From: Paracoccaceae bacterium
GTDB taxonomy: Bacteria > Pseudomonadota > Alphaproteobacteria > Rhodobacterales > Rhodobacteraceae
Length of the DNA: 64,000 nucleotides
Direction: 5' to 3'
Assembly (NCBI GenBank): GCA_016124615.1
Contig: WGNF01000012.1
Span: 1-64,000 of the forward strand
Position numbers and translations under genes: made by a program. Below are positions 42,633 through 52,161 of this stretch, in pieces. The notes under the pieces were generated by a model. The model worked only from the letters and a program-made list of their open reading frames with translations, did no database searches and had not been told where the DNA came from. Each line of letters begins with the position of its first letter. The first letter of the stretch is position 1.

Positions 42633-43235
42633 CTAAGGCCGATTTTGCGGCAGTGACGCGAGTTCTTCCGCAGTAAATGTTGGTTGGGTGTGAATCAGAC
42701 GCTCCGGATTAGCAAGATTTTGAACCGCTGGGATTGCGATTCCCAGTCGTATCTGCACATACCAAGAAAGATAAATAGCACAGTCATTCAGTATCACAAA
42801 GCTCGCGCGCATTTCTTGAAGCTGTTTTATGGAAAGTCCGTCTTTGTTAGTTCCATTGTATGACCCCGATGGCGTGTAGAATGGATGAAGGCGTATCTTG
42901 TCTCTTGCCCTTCCTTCCGTTCTTACCAACGCAAAGTGAGCTGTCTGGTTGCGCTTTCTTGATGATTCGCGGATTTTTTCGTGAAGCTTTTTGTATGATT
43001 CTTGAAAGCCTTGGTCGTCATTCATCGACAATTCAGCACTGACCTTCAACATTGCGAGCCGAATATCAAGGGACTGGACAGTTTCAAATACTGCCCTAAG
43101 TTTGTTATTGGCATAGGGCTTCTGGCCATGAAGCGACAAGAACAGGTCTGCCAACGCATATTCTATGGCGGACCATTGCCCGAGACACCTTCCTGCCATA
43201 CGGAAAAGCTCATCGACGGTTTCGTCATCTGTCAT
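42633..43235 (-). CDS. Hypothetical protein with HEPN-type R-X4-H motif
   Basis: 200 residues, mostly helical by composition, no signal or membrane segment. Residues 95-100 read RNQTAH, the RN-X3-H form of the R-X4-6-H motif of HEPN ribonucleases, inside a helix-rich stretch (about 10-110). The gene is visibly AT-richer than everything around it and uses codons rare elsewhere here, a sign of transfer. GAGAGGC lies before the ATG. No antitoxin-like gene is beside it; the neighbours are a NYN nuclease (convergent) and uvrB (same strand, upstream). HEPN assignment is by motif only. Confidence 0.65.
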   Translation of the reverse strand: MTDDETVDELFRMAGRCLGQWSAIEYALADLFLSLHGQKPYANNKLRAVFETVQSLDIRLAMLKVSAELSMNDDQGFQESYKKLHEKIRESSRKRNQTAHFALVRTEGRARDKIRLHPFYTPSGSYNGTNKDGLSIKQLQEMRASFVILNDCAIYLSWYVQIRLGIAIPAVQNLANPERLIHTQPTFTAEELASLPQNRP

Positions 43236-43359
43236 TGGAGCCTCTCAGTTCTGTCGCGTGGCGAATAATATTGAAATGGAACCGTAGTGGAGGAAGATGG
43301 CACGCCGATTCACGTCTTGGGGCGGCGCATATGGACCAACGTCCGCAACTCAATTGGCC

Positions 43360-45543
43360 TCACCCCCTCCTCCCGCCCCGCTTTCGCCCATGCATCCCGC
43401 CGCGCCCGCCGGTTGAGCGCCCCCTTGCCTTCACCGCCTCCTCGACGGCTTCCTCCACCGCCGACTGCCGCGCCAGCGGATCGTCGGACACCGCGAGCTC
43501 CACCGCCTCCAGCCGCCGCACCTCGTCGCGCAGGCGCGCGGCTTCCTCGAATTCGAGGTTCTCGGCGGCCTTGCGCATCTGGGTGCGCAGCGCGTCGAGG
43601 TGGGCGGCGAGGTTCTGGCCGTGCATCGGCTTTTCCAGCGTCGCGGTGACGCGGTTCATGTCGGTATCGGCCTGGAACAGCCCGTGGATCACGTCGTCGA
43701 CGTTCTTGCGGATGGTCTGCGGCGTGATGTCGTGCGCGAGGTTGTAGGCCACCTGCTTTTCGCGGCGGCGGTCGGTTTCGCGGATCGCGCGTTCCATGCT
43801 GCCGGTGATGCGGTCGGCATACATGATCACCCGACCCTCGACGTTGCGGGCGGCGCGGCCGATGGTCTGGATCAACGAGGTTTCCGAGCGCAGGAAGCCT
43901 TCCTTGTCGGCATCGAGGATCGCCACCAGCCCGCATTCGGGGATATCCAGCCCCTCGCGCAGCAGGTTGATGCCCACCAGCACGTCGAAGGCGCCAAGAC
44001 GCAGGTCGCGCAGGATCTCGATCCGCTCGATCGTGTCGATGTCGGAATGCATGTAGCGCACGCGGATGCCCTGTTCGTGCAGGTATTCGGTCAGGTCTTC
44101 GGCCATGCGCTTGGTGAGGGTGGTGACCAGCGTGCGGAACCCGGCAGCGGCGACGCGGCGCACCTCGTCCAGGAGGTCGTCGACCTGCATGGCGACGGGG
44201 CGGATTTCGATCTGCGGATCGACCAGGCCGGTGGGGCGGATCACCTGTTCGGTGAAGACGCCGCCGGTCTGCTCCATTTCCCACGCCGCCGGGGTGGCCG
44301 AGACGAAGACGGATTGCGGCCGCATGGCGTCCCATTCCTCGAATTTGAGGGGGCGGTTGTCCATGCAGGAGGGCAGGCGGAAGCCGAATTCGGCCAGCGT
44401 GAATTTGCGGCGGTAGTCGCCCTTGTACATGCCGCCGATCTGCGGAACCGAGACGTGGGATTCGTCGGCGAAGACGATGGCGTGGTCGGGGATGAACTCG
44501 AACAGCGTCGGCGGCGGTTCGCCGGGGGCGCGGCCGGTCAGGTAGCGCGAGTAGTTCTCAATGCCGTTGCAGACCCCGGTCGCCTCCAGCATTTCAAGGT
44601 CGAAGTTGGTGCGCTGCTCAAGGCGCTGGGCCTCGAGCAGTTTCGCCTCGGCGGTGAGTTGCTTCAGGCGCAGGAAAAGCTCGGATTTGATGCCCTTGAT
44701 CGCCTGCTGCATGGTCGGGCGCGGGGTGACGTAGTGGCTGTTGGCGTAGATGCGGATCTGCTTGAACGTATCGGTCTTGGCCCCGGTCAGCGGGTCGAAT
44801 TCGGTGATCGCCTCCAGCTCGTTGCCGAAGAAGGAAAACCGCCAGGCGCGGTCTTCAAGGTGGGCGGGCCAGACCTCGACCACGTCGCCGCGGACGCGGA
44901 AGGAGCCGCGGGCAAAGGCGGAATCGTTGCGGCGGTATTGCTGCGCGACCAGTTCCGACAGGAAGCCGCGCTGATCGTAGGATTGGCCCACGACCATGTC
45001 CTGCGTCATCGCCGAATAGGTTTCGACCGAGCCGATGCCGTAGATGCAGGAGACCGAGGCGACGATGATGACGTCGTCACGTTCCAGAAGCGCGCGCGTG
45101 GCGGAGTGGCGCATCCGGTCGATCTGTTCGTTGATCTGTGATTCCTTCTCGATATAGGTGTCAGAGCGCGCGACATAGGCCTCGGGCTGGTAGTAGTCGT
45201 AATAGCTTACGAAATACTCAACGGCGTTGTCGGGAAAGAAGCCCTTGAACTCGGCGTATAGCTGGGCGGCGAGGGTCTTGTTCGGGGCAAGAATGATCGC
45301 CGGGCGCTGGGTCTCCTCGATCACCTTGGCCATCGTGAAGGTCTTGCCGGTGCCGGTGGCGCCCAGCAGCACCTGGTTCTGCTCGCCCGCCAGCACCCCG
45401 GCCGCAAGTTCGGCGATGGCGGTGGGCTGGTCGCCCGCGGCCTTGAACGGCGTCTGCATCACGAAGCGGCGGCCACCCTCCAGCTTGGGGCGCGTCAGAA
45501 CCTCGGGGCGCGGGGCGGGGGCATTGGTGTTGTTGTGCGGCAT
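43360..45543 (-). CDS. uvrB: Excinuclease ABC subunit B
   Basis: 727 residues. DEAD-type helicase core with Walker [14 protein letters not shown], the beta-hairpin region [21 protein letters not shown], Walker B-like FADESHV, motif [11 protein letters not shown], and a C-terminal UVR domain ([21 protein letters not shown]). UvrB receives damaged DNA from UvrA and positions it for UvrC. The last 30 residues are basic and Gly/Arg-rich, longer than in E. coli. A LexA-like box lies 30 bp upstream of the ATG, so SOS control is likely. Confidence 0.98.
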   Translation of the reverse strand: MPHNNTNAPAPRPEVLTRPKLEGGRRFVMQTPFKAAGDQPTAIAELAAGVLAGEQNQVLLGATGTGKTFTMAKVIEETQRPAIILAPNKTLAAQLYAEFKGFFPDNAVEYFVSYYDYYQPEAYVARSDTYIEKESQINEQIDRMRHSATRALLERDDVIIVASVSCIYGIGSVETYSAMTQDMVVGQSYDQRGFLSELVAQQYRRNDSAFARGSFRVRGDVVEVWPAHLEDRAWRFSFFGNELEAITEFDPLTGAKTDTFKQIRIYANSHYVTPRPTMQQAIKGIKSELFLRLKQLTAEAKLLEAQRLEQRTNFDLEMLEATGVCNGIENYSRYLTGRAPGEPPPTLFEFIPDHAIVFADESHVSVPQIGGMYKGDYRRKFTLAEFGFRLPSCMDNRPLKFEEWDAMRPQSVFVSATPAAWEMEQTGGVFTEQVIRPTGLVDPQIEIRPVAMQVDDLLDEVRRVAAAGFRTLVTTLTKRMAEDLTEYLHEQGIRVRYMHSDIDTIERIEILRDLRLGAFDVLVGINLLREGLDIPECGLVAILDADKEGFLRSETSLIQTIGRAARNVEGRVIMYADRITGSMERAIRETDRRREKQVAYNLAHDITPQTIRKNVDDVIHGLFQADTDMNRVTATLEKPMHGQNLAAHLDALRTQMRKAAENLEFEEAARLRDEVRRLEAVELAVSDDPLARQSAVEEAVEEAVKARGRSTGGRGGMHGRKRGGRRG

Positions 45544-45572
45544 CGGACGATTCCCTAGGACAGGACAGATTT

Positions 45573-45587
45573 GATCTGTTTTTGTTC
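45573..45587. promoter_or_regulatory. LexA-like SOS box upstream of uvrB
   Basis: On the uvrB strand GAACAAAAACAGATC, against the alphaproteobacterial SOS consensus GAAC-N7-GAAC: one mismatch (GATC) and exact spacing. It lies 30 bp before the uvrB start codon. Confidence 0.65.
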
Positions 45588-45944
45588 TGGTTCAAGCGCC
45601 CGCGGCCAAATGCGTCGCGGAACCCTGCTGCGCGGCCGTGTTTTTCTCGCTGCCGGGCGGTTTTGTTAAGCATCCCTCAACCCTCCGGGCGCTAGTCTGG
45701 CTTTGCAAGCAGCAGAAGGTTGCCGGCTGGGGGCCACACCCACCCCACCCCTCGCTCCCCGGCGTCCGGCCGGCAACCGGCTGACTTGGCGTTGGGTCTC
45801 AAGGCGGTGCAGGAACAGGGCGGTCAGGGCGTGGCGGCGCCTTGAACGCGTGCGGCCCCGGATGTGTGGATACAGCATGCCTCGGGCCTTGCGTTGGACC
45901 GGCGCATCCGGGATAACAAGGCCGGTTTTGACGGAGGTTTGCTC
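45588..45944. other. Intergenic region with long-range inverted repeat
   Basis: About 360 bp between the divergent uvrB and NDUFS4-like genes, without a credible reading frame. GGTTGCCGGC (45718-45727) and GCCGGCAACC (45769-45778) form a perfect 10-bp stem closing a 41-nt C-rich loop (GGGGGCCACACCCACCCC and similar). It could be a structured leader, a small RNA, or chance in GC-rich DNA. No known RNA family (5S, SRP, RNase P, tmRNA) was recognised. Confidence 0.5.
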
Positions 45945-46256
45945 ATGCGCGCCCGCATCTATCAGCCTGCCAGGACGGCGATGCAGTCCGGCTCGGCCAA
46001 GACGCATACCTGGGTGCTGGAGTTCGCTCCGGCCAGCGCACGCGAAGTGGACCCGCTGATGGGCTGGACCAGTTCGTCCGACATGCAGGGCCAGGTGCGG
46101 CTGCGCTTCGAGTCCCAAGCCGAGGCGGAAGCCTATGCGCAGGAAAACGGCATCGGTTACGATGTGATTCAGCCACATGCGCGCAAGCCGAACATCCGCC
46201 CGCGCGGCTATGGCGAGAATTTCGCCACCGACCGCCGCACGGTCTGGACCCACTGA
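45945..46256 (+). CDS. ETC complex I subunit, NDUFS4-like
   Basis: 103 residues. Matches the NDUFS4/ETC_C1 family conserved from alphaproteobacteria to mitochondria: [16 protein letters not shown] at the N-terminus, [22 protein letters not shown], and the C-terminal [15 protein letters not shown]. An accessory subunit that stabilises the NADH-binding arm of complex I. ATG 45945 has GGAGG upstream; the open frame to the left is not coding-like. Followed 2 bp later by a GNAT gene. Confidence 0.9.
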   Translation: MRARIYQPARTAMQSGSAKTHTWVLEFAPASAREVDPLMGWTSSSDMQGQVRLRFESQAEAEAYAQENGIGYDVIQPHARKPNIRPRGYGENFATDRRTVWTH

Positions 46257-46258
46257 CC

Positions 46259-46720
46259 TTGCAGATCCGGTTGGATGATCCGCTGTCGGCGGATGTCGCG
46301 CCGCTATTGGCGCGTCATCTGCAACTGATGCGTGACACGTCGCCGCCCGAATCGGTGCATGCGCTCGATGGGTCCGGCCTTGCGGTGCCCGGCGTCCAAT
46401 TCTTCACGCTGCGCGAGGATGACGGCCAGTTGCTGGGCATGGGGGCGGTGAAGCAGCTTTCCGGCCCGGAGGGCGAGATCAAGTCGATGCATATCCTGGC
46501 GGAGGCGCGGGGCCGGGGGCTTGCCCGCGTGATGCTGGACCATCTGATCGCCGCCGCCCGCGCGGCAGGCTGGGACCGGCTCAGCCTTGAGACGGGGGTG
46601 GAGGATGCCTTCGCGCCCGCCCGCGCGCTTTATGCCCGGGCCGGGTTCGTCGAATGCCCGCCGTTTGAAGGCTACTGGGCCGACCCCAACAGCCATTTCA
46701 TGGCGCTGGACCTGCGCTGA
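46259..46720 (+). CDS. GNAT-family N-acetyltransferase
   Basis: 153 residues. Acetyl-CoA site in the SMHILAEARGRGLARVMLDH segment (motif A, R/Q-X2-G-X-G/A) and the C-terminal LYARAGFVECPPFEGY (motif B). The TTG start at 46259 follows the NDUFS4-like stop by 2 bp; no in-frame ATG lies near the expected start, the next being Met24. It resembles PaiA/YafP-type small-molecule acetyltransferases; substrate unknown. Confidence 0.83.
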   Translation: MQIRLDDPLSADVAPLLARHLQLMRDTSPPESVHALDGSGLAVPGVQFFTLREDDGQLLGMGAVKQLSGPEGEIKSMHILAEARGRGLARVMLDHLIAAARAAGWDRLSLETGVEDAFAPARALYARAGFVECPPFEGYWADPNSHFMALDLR

Positions 46721-46730
46721 GGCGGGGGCG

Positions 46731-47138
46731 ATGACCGAAACAGCCCGCACGCGCGCCGCGATGGTGTCAGGCATGACGCCGGAATTGCTGCCGGGCTGCT
46801 ATGTCTTTTGCACCGCGCGGACGCCGGAAGAGGCGGCGGCGCTGGCGGCGCAGGCCATCGGCACGTTTCGCGAGGCTGAAGGTCTTTCTGCGATCTTGCC
46901 GGTCGAGGCGGCGGCGGCTTTGGGCTGCGACCTGTCGGCGCCGATGTGCTGCATCACCTTGCAGGTGTATTCGGCGCTCGACGGCGTTGGCCTGACGGCG
47001 GCGGTCGCAAGCGCGCTGGCCGCGCAGGGGATTGCGTGCAACGTGGTGGCGGCCTTTCACCACGATCATGCCTTTGTGCCTGCCGAGGCGGCCGATCGGG
47101 CACTGGCCATTCTGCGGGCGGTACAGGCAAACGGCTAA
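46731..47138 (+). CDS. ACT-domain protein (ACT_3/CASTOR type)
   Basis: 135 residues. The C-terminal half, ITLQVYSALDGVGLTAAVAS to NVVAAFHHDHAFV, fits the ACT_3 pattern of small ACT proteins that bind amino acids. Cys-rich middle (CDLSAPMCC). GCGGGGGCG lies before the ATG. Third gene of a short operon with the complex I subunit and GNAT genes; no regulated enzyme is fused. Ligand unknown. Confidence 0.8.
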   Translation: MTETARTRAAMVSGMTPELLPGCYVFCTARTPEEAAALAAQAIGTFREAEGLSAILPVEAAAALGCDLSAPMCCITLQVYSALDGVGLTAAVASALAAQGIACNVVAAFHHDHAFVPAEAADRALAILRAVQANG

Positions 47139-47140
47139 GA

Positions 47141-47189
47141 TTTCGCAAGTTTACAATTTGCGATTTTTCTCTGCGCAAGTGTTTGCAAA
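47141..47189. promoter_or_regulatory. Cluster of TTTGCAAA-type sites upstream of pccB (PccR-like)
   Basis: TTTCGCAA (47141-47148), TTTGCGA (47157-47163), TGCGCAA (47173-47179) and the perfect palindrome TTTGCAAA (47182-47189) in the AT-rich 125-bp gap before pccB. ScfR regulators such as PccR of Rhodobacter sphaeroides, and RamB-type relatives, use TTTGCAAA half-sites and control propionyl-CoA carboxylase genes. Confidence 0.55.
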
Positions 47190-47263
47190 TTTTCCGGAAA
47201 TCGCTTCCGGGCATCGCCCCCTGCCGCTATGGTGCCCCCCGATGACGGGCGGAGGAGGCTTCG

Positions 47264-48796
47264 ATGAAGGACATCCTGCAGGAACTGGAGGGCCGCCGCG
47301 AGGCGGCGCGTCAGGGCGGCGGCGAGCGGCGCATCGCGGCGCAGCATTCCAAGGGCAAGCTGACCGCGCGCGAGCGGATTGAACTGCTGCTGGACGAAGG
47401 CTCTTTCGAAGAGTTCGACATGTTCGTGCGCCACCGCTGCACCGACTTCGGCATGGAGGCGGAACGCCCGGCGGGCGACGGCGTGGTGACCGGCTGGGGC
47501 ACGGTGAACGGCCGCATGGTCTATGTGTTCAGCCAGGATTTTACCGTCTTCGGCGGCTCGCTGTCGGAAACCCACGCCGAGAAGATCTGCAAGATCATGG
47601 ATATGGCGGTGCAGAACGGGGCGCCGGTGATCGGTTTGAACGACTCGGGTGGCGCGCGGATTCAAGAGGGCGTCGCCTCGCTGGCCGGTTATGCCGAGGT
47701 GTTCCAGCGCAACATCATGGCCTCCGGCGTGGTGCCGCAAATCTCTGTCATCATGGGGCCTTGCGCGGGTGGGGCGGTCTACAGCCCCGCGATGACCGAT
47801 TTCATCTTCATGGTGCGCGACTCGTCTTACATGTTCGTGACCGGCCCCGACGTGGTGAAGACGGTGACGAACGAGATCGTGACGGCCGAGGAACTGGGCG
47901 GCGCGAAGACGCATACGTCGAAATCCTCGGTGGCCGATGGCGCCTTTGCCGATGATGTCGAAGCGATGATGGAGGTGCGGCGGCTGGTGGACTTCCTGCC
48001 CGCCTCGAACCGCGAACGGCCGCCGGTAAGGCCGTTCTTCGACGATCCGGCCCGGGTGGAGCCGAGCCTGGACACGCTGATCCCGGACAACCCGAACCAG
48101 CCCTATGACATGAAGGAACTGATCCTGAAGCTGTCCGATGAATCGGACTTCTACGAGATTCAGGAAGACTTCGCGAAGAACATCATCACCGGCTTCATCC
48201 GGCTGGAAGGCTCGACCGTCGGCGTGGTGGCGAACCAGCCGATGGTGCTGGCCGGGTGTCTGGACATCGACAGCAGCCGCAAGGCCGCGCGCTTCGTGCG
48301 GTTCTGCGATGCGTTCGAGATCCCGATCCTGACGCTGGTCGATGTGCCGGGTTTCCTGCCGGGCACCGGGCAGGAATATGGCGGGGTCATCAAACACGGT
48401 GCCAAACTTTTGTTCGCTTATGGCGAGGCGACGGTGCCGAAGGTGACGGTGATCACCCGCAAAGCCTATGGTGGCGCCTATGACGTGATGGCGTCCAAGC
48501 ACCTGCGCGGCGATTTCAACTATGCCTGGCCCACCGCCGAGATCGCGGTGATGGGCGCCAAGGGCGCGACGGAGATCCTGTATCGCAGCGAGCTGGGCGA
48601 CAAGGACAAGATCGCGCAGCGCACGAAGGATTACGAAGAACGGTTCGCAAACCCCTTCGTGGCGGCCGAGAAGGGTTTTATCGACGAGGTGATCATGCCG
48701 CATTCGACGCGGCAGCGGATCTGCCGGGCCTTTGCCAGCCTGCGCGGCAAGAAGCTGCAGAACCCCTGGAAGAAGCACGACAACATACCGCTGTAG
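47264..48796 (+). CDS. pccB: Propionyl-CoA carboxylase beta subunit
   Basis: 510 residues, two crotonase-type carboxyltransferase halves. Seen: [17 protein letters not shown] and [17 protein letters not shown] in the N-half, [23 protein letters not shown] and [13 protein letters not shown] in the C-half, the biotin and acyl-CoA sites of the ACC/PCC family. It transfers CO2 from biotin on PccA to propionyl-CoA. GGAGGAGG precedes ATG 47264. First gene of the propionate cluster, behind the TTTGCAAA-type sites. Confidence 0.96.
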   Translation: MKDILQELEGRREAARQGGGERRIAAQHSKGKLTARERIELLLDEGSFEEFDMFVRHRCTDFGMEAERPAGDGVVTGWGTVNGRMVYVFSQDFTVFGGSLSETHAEKICKIMDMAVQNGAPVIGLNDSGGARIQEGVASLAGYAEVFQRNIMASGVVPQISVIMGPCAGGAVYSPAMTDFIFMVRDSSYMFVTGPDVVKTVTNEIVTAEELGGAKTHTSKSSVADGAFADDVEAMMEVRRLVDFLPASNRERPPVRPFFDDPARVEPSLDTLIPDNPNQPYDMKELILKLSDESDFYEIQEDFAKNIITGFIRLEGSTVGVVANQPMVLAGCLDIDSSRKAARFVRFCDAFEIPILTLVDVPGFLPGTGQEYGGVIKHGAKLLFAYGEATVPKVTVITRKAYGGAYDVMASKHLRGDFNYAWPTAEIAVMGAKGATEILYRSELGDKDKIAQRTKDYEERFANPFVAAEKGFIDEVIMPHSTRQRICRAFASLRGKKLQNPWKKHDNIPL

Positions 48797-48805
48797 GGGG
48801 CGAGG

Positions 48806-49180
48806 ATGCGCGGGGGGCTGGTGGCGGTTCTGTTGGCGGGTGCGGCCCACGCGGACGGAGTGCCAAAGCTGCCCTCGGGCCAGCCGGTGACGCTGCAAGA
48901 GGTGGTCTGGCCGGACCCCGCGGCACCAGGGCAGAAGATCGCCCGCTTTCGCTTCGTGGCGCCCAAGCTGCGCAAGGGCGGCGGCAACGAGGCCGACATG
49001 ATGGCGCTTTGCGAGGCGGTGGCGCGCCCCGCGATCGCGGCGCAGACGGCACAGGTCGACCAGATCGTGGTGTCGCTGGCGCAGATGCCGCTAAAGCTGG
49101 GCGAACGACGGCCGGATGTGGTGCAGGTGTTCGAGGCCTATGAAATCGACGACGGCCACTGCGCGCTGGCCGGACTATGA
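48806..49180 (+). CDS. Conserved hypothetical secreted protein in the pcc cluster
   Basis: 124 residues. A short signal-like N-terminus (MRGGLVAVLLAGAAHADG, possible cleavage after AHA) and a compact remainder with two Cys (MMALCEAV and DGHCALAGL) that could form a disulfide in the periplasm. No family recognised with confidence; possibly a DUF6497-type Rhodobacteraceae protein. Its place, 9 bp after pccB with GGGGCGAGG upstream, implies co-transcription, but a role in propionate metabolism is not shown. Confidence 0.7.
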   Translation: MRGGLVAVLLAGAAHADGVPKLPSGQPVTLQEVVWPDPAAPGQKIARFRFVAPKLRKGGGNEADMMALCEAVARPAIAAQTAQVDQIVVSLAQMPLKLGERRPDVVQVFEAYEIDDGHCALAGL

Positions 49181-49190
49181 GGAGAAGAAG

Positions 49191-49553
49191 ATGCTGAAGC
49201 ACCGTGGCTTTCCCGGCCGTCTGCCGGGAACGGATCATCAGTTCGTCATCCGGCGCGCGAACCACCGCACCGGCGTGGCGAAACTGATCGTGCGCGAACG
49301 CTTTGCCGACCGGCGCCCCGGCGACCGGGCGGCGGATGCGGGCTTTCTGGCCGCGCTTTGGGATCATTTCGGCGAAGAGCCGTTCGAGCGCGGCAACCTT
49401 GACGCCGGGCGGCTGAGCTGGCTGTTCATGCGAGAGGTCGTACCCGCCGAAGAGCCGTTCGATCCGCAAAGCTATGATGCGCTGCTGAAAATCGACCTGA
49501 AACGGGCGATGGCCGCCTTTCCCGAGGTCTTCGACGACGGGCAATCGGCATGA
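49191..49553 (+). CDS. Conserved hypothetical cytoplasmic protein in the pcc cluster
   Basis: 120 residues from MLKHRGFPGRLPGTDHQFVI, preceded by GGAGAAG. Charged, no signal or membrane segment. The C-terminal DPQSYDALLKIDLKRAMAAF looks helical and basic/acidic mixed. No family recognised. It follows the secreted protein gene by 10 bp and precedes a terminator, so it is probably the last gene of the pccB transcript. Confidence 0.7.
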   Translation: MLKHRGFPGRLPGTDHQFVIRRANHRTGVAKLIVRERFADRRPGDRAADAGFLAALWDHFGEEPFERGNLDAGRLSWLFMREVVPAEEPFDPQSYDALLKIDLKRAMAAFPEVFDDGQSA

Positions 49554-49721
49554 ACCCGCGCAACCTGGCGCTGTGCCGGCAATCTCTTGCCCATCGGGCC
49601 GCGTTAACGGCGAAGCGATTTGACCGCGCCGCCGGGTTCGGCATCATGGGCTGCGGGGCGCGTGTTCAGACGGTTGCGCCCCGGACGATCAAGACCTGTT
49701 ACCCCTTCCCTTCCCTCCGGT

Positions 49722-49750
49722 CCGACCCCTGCCGGGTCGGGCCGGTTTTT
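49722..49750 (+). terminator. Rho-independent terminator inside the pcc cluster
   Basis: CCGACCC - CTGCC - GGGTCGG stem followed by GCCGG and TTTTT. It ends the pccB transcript before the lipoprotein gene, implying that pccA-mcm need their own or a read-through promoter. The 238-bp gap 49554-49791 holds nothing else recognised. Confidence 0.8.
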
Positions 49751-49791
49751 CCGCTCGGGGGGGCGGCATTTTACGGAGGCAAAGCATCATC

Positions 49792-50004
49792 ATGTATCCC
49801 TTCAAAATTACTGCAGCCCTTGCGCTGGTTTTCGCGCTGGCGGGCTGCCTTGAGAATGACACCCAGCGGGGCGTGGCGGGCGCCGTCGGCGGCGCGGCCA
49901 TTGCGGGCGCGACCGGTGGCAGCGTGGCAACCGGCGCCGTCCTCGGCGGCGCGGCCGGTGTTTTCTGCCGCGACCTCAACGTGCCAGGCTGCCGCAACAA
50001 CTGA
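49792..50004 (+). CDS. Small glycine-zipper lipoprotein
   Basis: 70 residues. Lipoprotein signal with lipobox LAGC (Cys19), then a short Gly/Ala zipper (GVAGAVGGAAIAGATGGSVA) and a Cys-rich end (FCRDLNVPGC). Similar small outer-membrane-associated lipoproteins are common in Rhodobacteraceae. The upstream ribosome site GGAGG is about 12 nt away, rather far. It sits between two terminators, so it is an independent unit within the propionate cluster. Confidence 0.82.
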   Translation: MYPFKITAALALVFALAGCLENDTQRGVAGAVGGAAIAGATGGSVATGAVLGGAAGVFCRDLNVPGCRNN

Positions 50005-50045
50005 TATTCATTGGGCGCCGCGTGCGCCCGGGCTGACATGACCTG

Positions 50046-50083
50046 CGCCATCGGGGCTTCGTGCCCCGGTGGCGTTTTCGTTT
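50046..50083 (+). terminator. Strong terminator after the lipoprotein gene
   Basis: CGCCATCGGGGC / GCCCCGGTGGCG 12-bp stem (one wobble or mismatch) with a 5-nt loop, then TTTTCGTTT. It lies 47 bp before the pccA start codon. Confidence 0.85.
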
Positions 50084-50129
50084 GCGCGACCGGGCGGGAA
50101 TGGCTGGCGCGCTGGAGGAAGGGACGAAG

Positions 50130-52130
50130 ATGTTCGAGAAGATCCTGATTGCCAACCGGGGCGAGATCGCCTGCCGGGTCATCAAGACCGCCCGCAAGAT
50201 GGGCATCAAGACGGTGGCCGTCTATTCCGACGCCGACCGCAATGCGCTGCACGTCAGCATGGCGGACGAGGCGATCCATATCGGCCCGGCCCCTGCAAAC
50301 CAGTCCTACATCGTCATCGACAAGGTGATGGCGGCGGTCCGTGCGTCGGGCGCGCAGGCGGTGCATCCGGGGTATGGCTTCCTGTCGGAAAACCGCGCCT
50401 TTGCCGCCGCACTGGAGGCCGAGGGGGTGGTGTTCGTTGGCCCGCCGAGCCCGGCGATCGAGGCGATGGGTGACAAGATCACCTCGAAAAAGATCGCGAT
50501 GGAGGCGGGGGTTTCCACCGTGCCCGGCTACATGGGCCTGATCGCCGATGCCGAGGAGGCGGTGAAGATCTCGCGTGAGATCGGCTATCCGGTGATGATC
50601 AAGGCGAGTGCCGGTGGCGGCGGCAAGGGGATGCGGATCGCATGGTCCGATACCGAGGCGCGCGAGGGGTTTCAGGCGTCGAAGAACGAGGCGGCGGCCA
50701 GCTTTGGTGACGACCGGATTTTCATCGAGAAGTTCGTCACCCAGCCCCGGCATATCGAGATTCAGGTGCTGGCCGACCAGCACGGCAACTGCGTCTATCT
50801 GCACGAACGCGAATGTTCGATCCAGCGGCGGAACCAGAAGGTGATCGAAGAGGCGCCCTCGCCCTTCCTTGATGCCGCGACACGCAAGGCGATGGGTGAA
50901 CAGGCCTGCGCATTGGCGAAGGCCGTGGGCTATACCAGCGCCGGAACGGTGGAGTTCATCGTCGATGCCGAACGGAAGTTCTACTTTCTTGAAATGAACA
51001 CGCGGTTGCAGGTGGAACATCCGGTGACCGAACTGATCACCGGGATCGATCTGGTGGAACAGATGATCCGGGTGGCGAACGGCGAGCCGCTGCCGTTCAC
51101 GCAGGAAGACCTGAAGATCAACGGCTGGGCGATGGAAAGCCGGCTTTACGCCGAAGACCCGTTCCGCAAGTTCCTGCCCTCGATCGGTCGGCTCAGCCGC
51201 TACCGGCCCCCGGCCGAGGTGGCGACGTCAAGCCATGCGGTGCGCAACGACACCGGCGTCTTCGAGGGCGGCGAGATCAGCATGTATTACGACCCGATGA
51301 TCGCCAAGCTGTGCACCTGGGGCCCTGACCGGGCGGCGGCGATCGCCGGGATGAGCCGCGCACTGGATGCCTTCGAGGTGGAAGGGATCGGGCACAACCT
51401 GCCGTTCCTTGCCGCGGTGATGGGGCATCCGCGCTTTGTCTCGGGCGCGATCACCACGGCCTTCATCGCCGAGGAATGGCCCGACGGCTTCAAGGGCGTG
51501 ACCCCGGATGCCGAGGGGATGCGCCGGTTGGCGGCGGTGGCCGCGCATATGAAGATGCTGAAAGAGGCGCGGGCGGCGAAAATCTCGGGCGCGATGGCGA
51601 ACCATCGGCGCCGGGTGGAGCCGGATTACGTCATCTTCCTCGGGCGCGAAACGCATCCCGTGCACATCATCGAGACGCCGGAAGGCACCGACGTGACCTT
51701 TGCCGATGGCGGCCGCTATGAGGTGCGCACCGACTGGCGGCCGGGGATGCCGCTGTTCGTCGGCATGGTCGGCGGCGCCGAGATGATCGTAAAGGTTGCC
51801 TATGTGCGTGGCGGCGCGCGGCTGCGCTGGCGCGGCGCCGACATCAAGGCCGTGGTGCGCACCCCGCGCGAGGCGGCGCTGGCCGCCCTGATGCCCGAGA
51901 AACTGCCGCCCGACACGTCGAAATTCCTGCTCTGTCCGATGCCGGGCCTCGTGGTGAAGATCATGGTCGCCGAGGGCGAAGAGGTGCAGGAGGGGCAGGC
52001 GCTGGCCACCGTCGAGGCGATGAAGATGGAAAACACGCTGCGCGCCGAACGGCAGGGCGTGGTCAAGCGGGTCGCGACAGAGCCGGGCGCGAGCCTGAAG
52101 GTGGATGAGGTCATCCTCGAGTTCGTGTGA
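50130..52130 (+). CDS. pccA: Propionyl-CoA carboxylase alpha subunit (biotin carboxylase/BCCP)
   Basis: 666 residues. Biotin carboxylase domain (about 1-450: [14 protein letters not shown]-grasp loop [28 protein letters not shown]), a BT linker domain, and a C-terminal biotinyl domain with biotinylated Lys in EAMKMEN. It loads CO2 on biotin for PccB. ATG 50130 has GGAGGAAGGG upstream; an in-frame ATG 69 bp earlier overlaps the terminator and is unlikely. Followed 31 bp later by mcm. Confidence 0.96.
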   Translation: MFEKILIANRGEIACRVIKTARKMGIKTVAVYSDADRNALHVSMADEAIHIGPAPANQSYIVIDKVMAAVRASGAQAVHPGYGFLSENRAFAAALEAEGVVFVGPPSPAIEAMGDKITSKKIAMEAGVSTVPGYMGLIADAEEAVKISREIGYPVMIKASAGGGGKGMRIAWSDTEAREGFQASKNEAAASFGDDRIFIEKFVTQPRHIEIQVLADQHGNCVYLHERECSIQRRNQKVIEEAPSPFLDAATRKAMGEQACALAKAVGYTSAGTVEFIVDAERKFYFLEMNTRLQVEHPVTELITGIDLVEQMIRVANGEPLPFTQEDLKINGWAMESRLYAEDPFRKFLPSIGRLSRYRPPAEVATSSHAVRNDTGVFEGGEISMYYDPMIAKLCTWGPDRAAAIAGMSRALDAFEVEGIGHNLPFLAAVMGHPRFVSGAITTAFIAEEWPDGFKGVTPDAEGMRRLAAVAAHMKMLKEARAAKISGAMANHRRRVEPDYVIFLGRETHPVHIIETPEGTDVTFADGGRYEVRTDWRPGMPLFVGMVGGAEMIVKVAYVRGGARLRWRGADIKAVVRTPREAALAALMPEKLPPDTSKFLLCPMPGLVVKIMVAEGEEVQEGQALATVEAMKMENTLRAERQGVVKRVATEPGASLKVDEVILEFV

Positions 52131-52161
52131 CGCGGGGCCGGGGAACGGAAGGACGACGACG

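Noticed and set aside
42633-43235. Toxin-antitoxin pair with the HEPN-motif gene
   Set aside because: No small partner gene (MNT, or a short antitoxin) lies within 150 bp on either side; only an orphan HEPN-type gene is supported.
49550-50041. 163-codon plus-strand frame overlapping the lipoprotein gene
   Set aside because: It runs through a strong terminator at 49722-49750, has no good ribosome site and overlaps the lipoprotein gene, which has a clear signal and lipobox.
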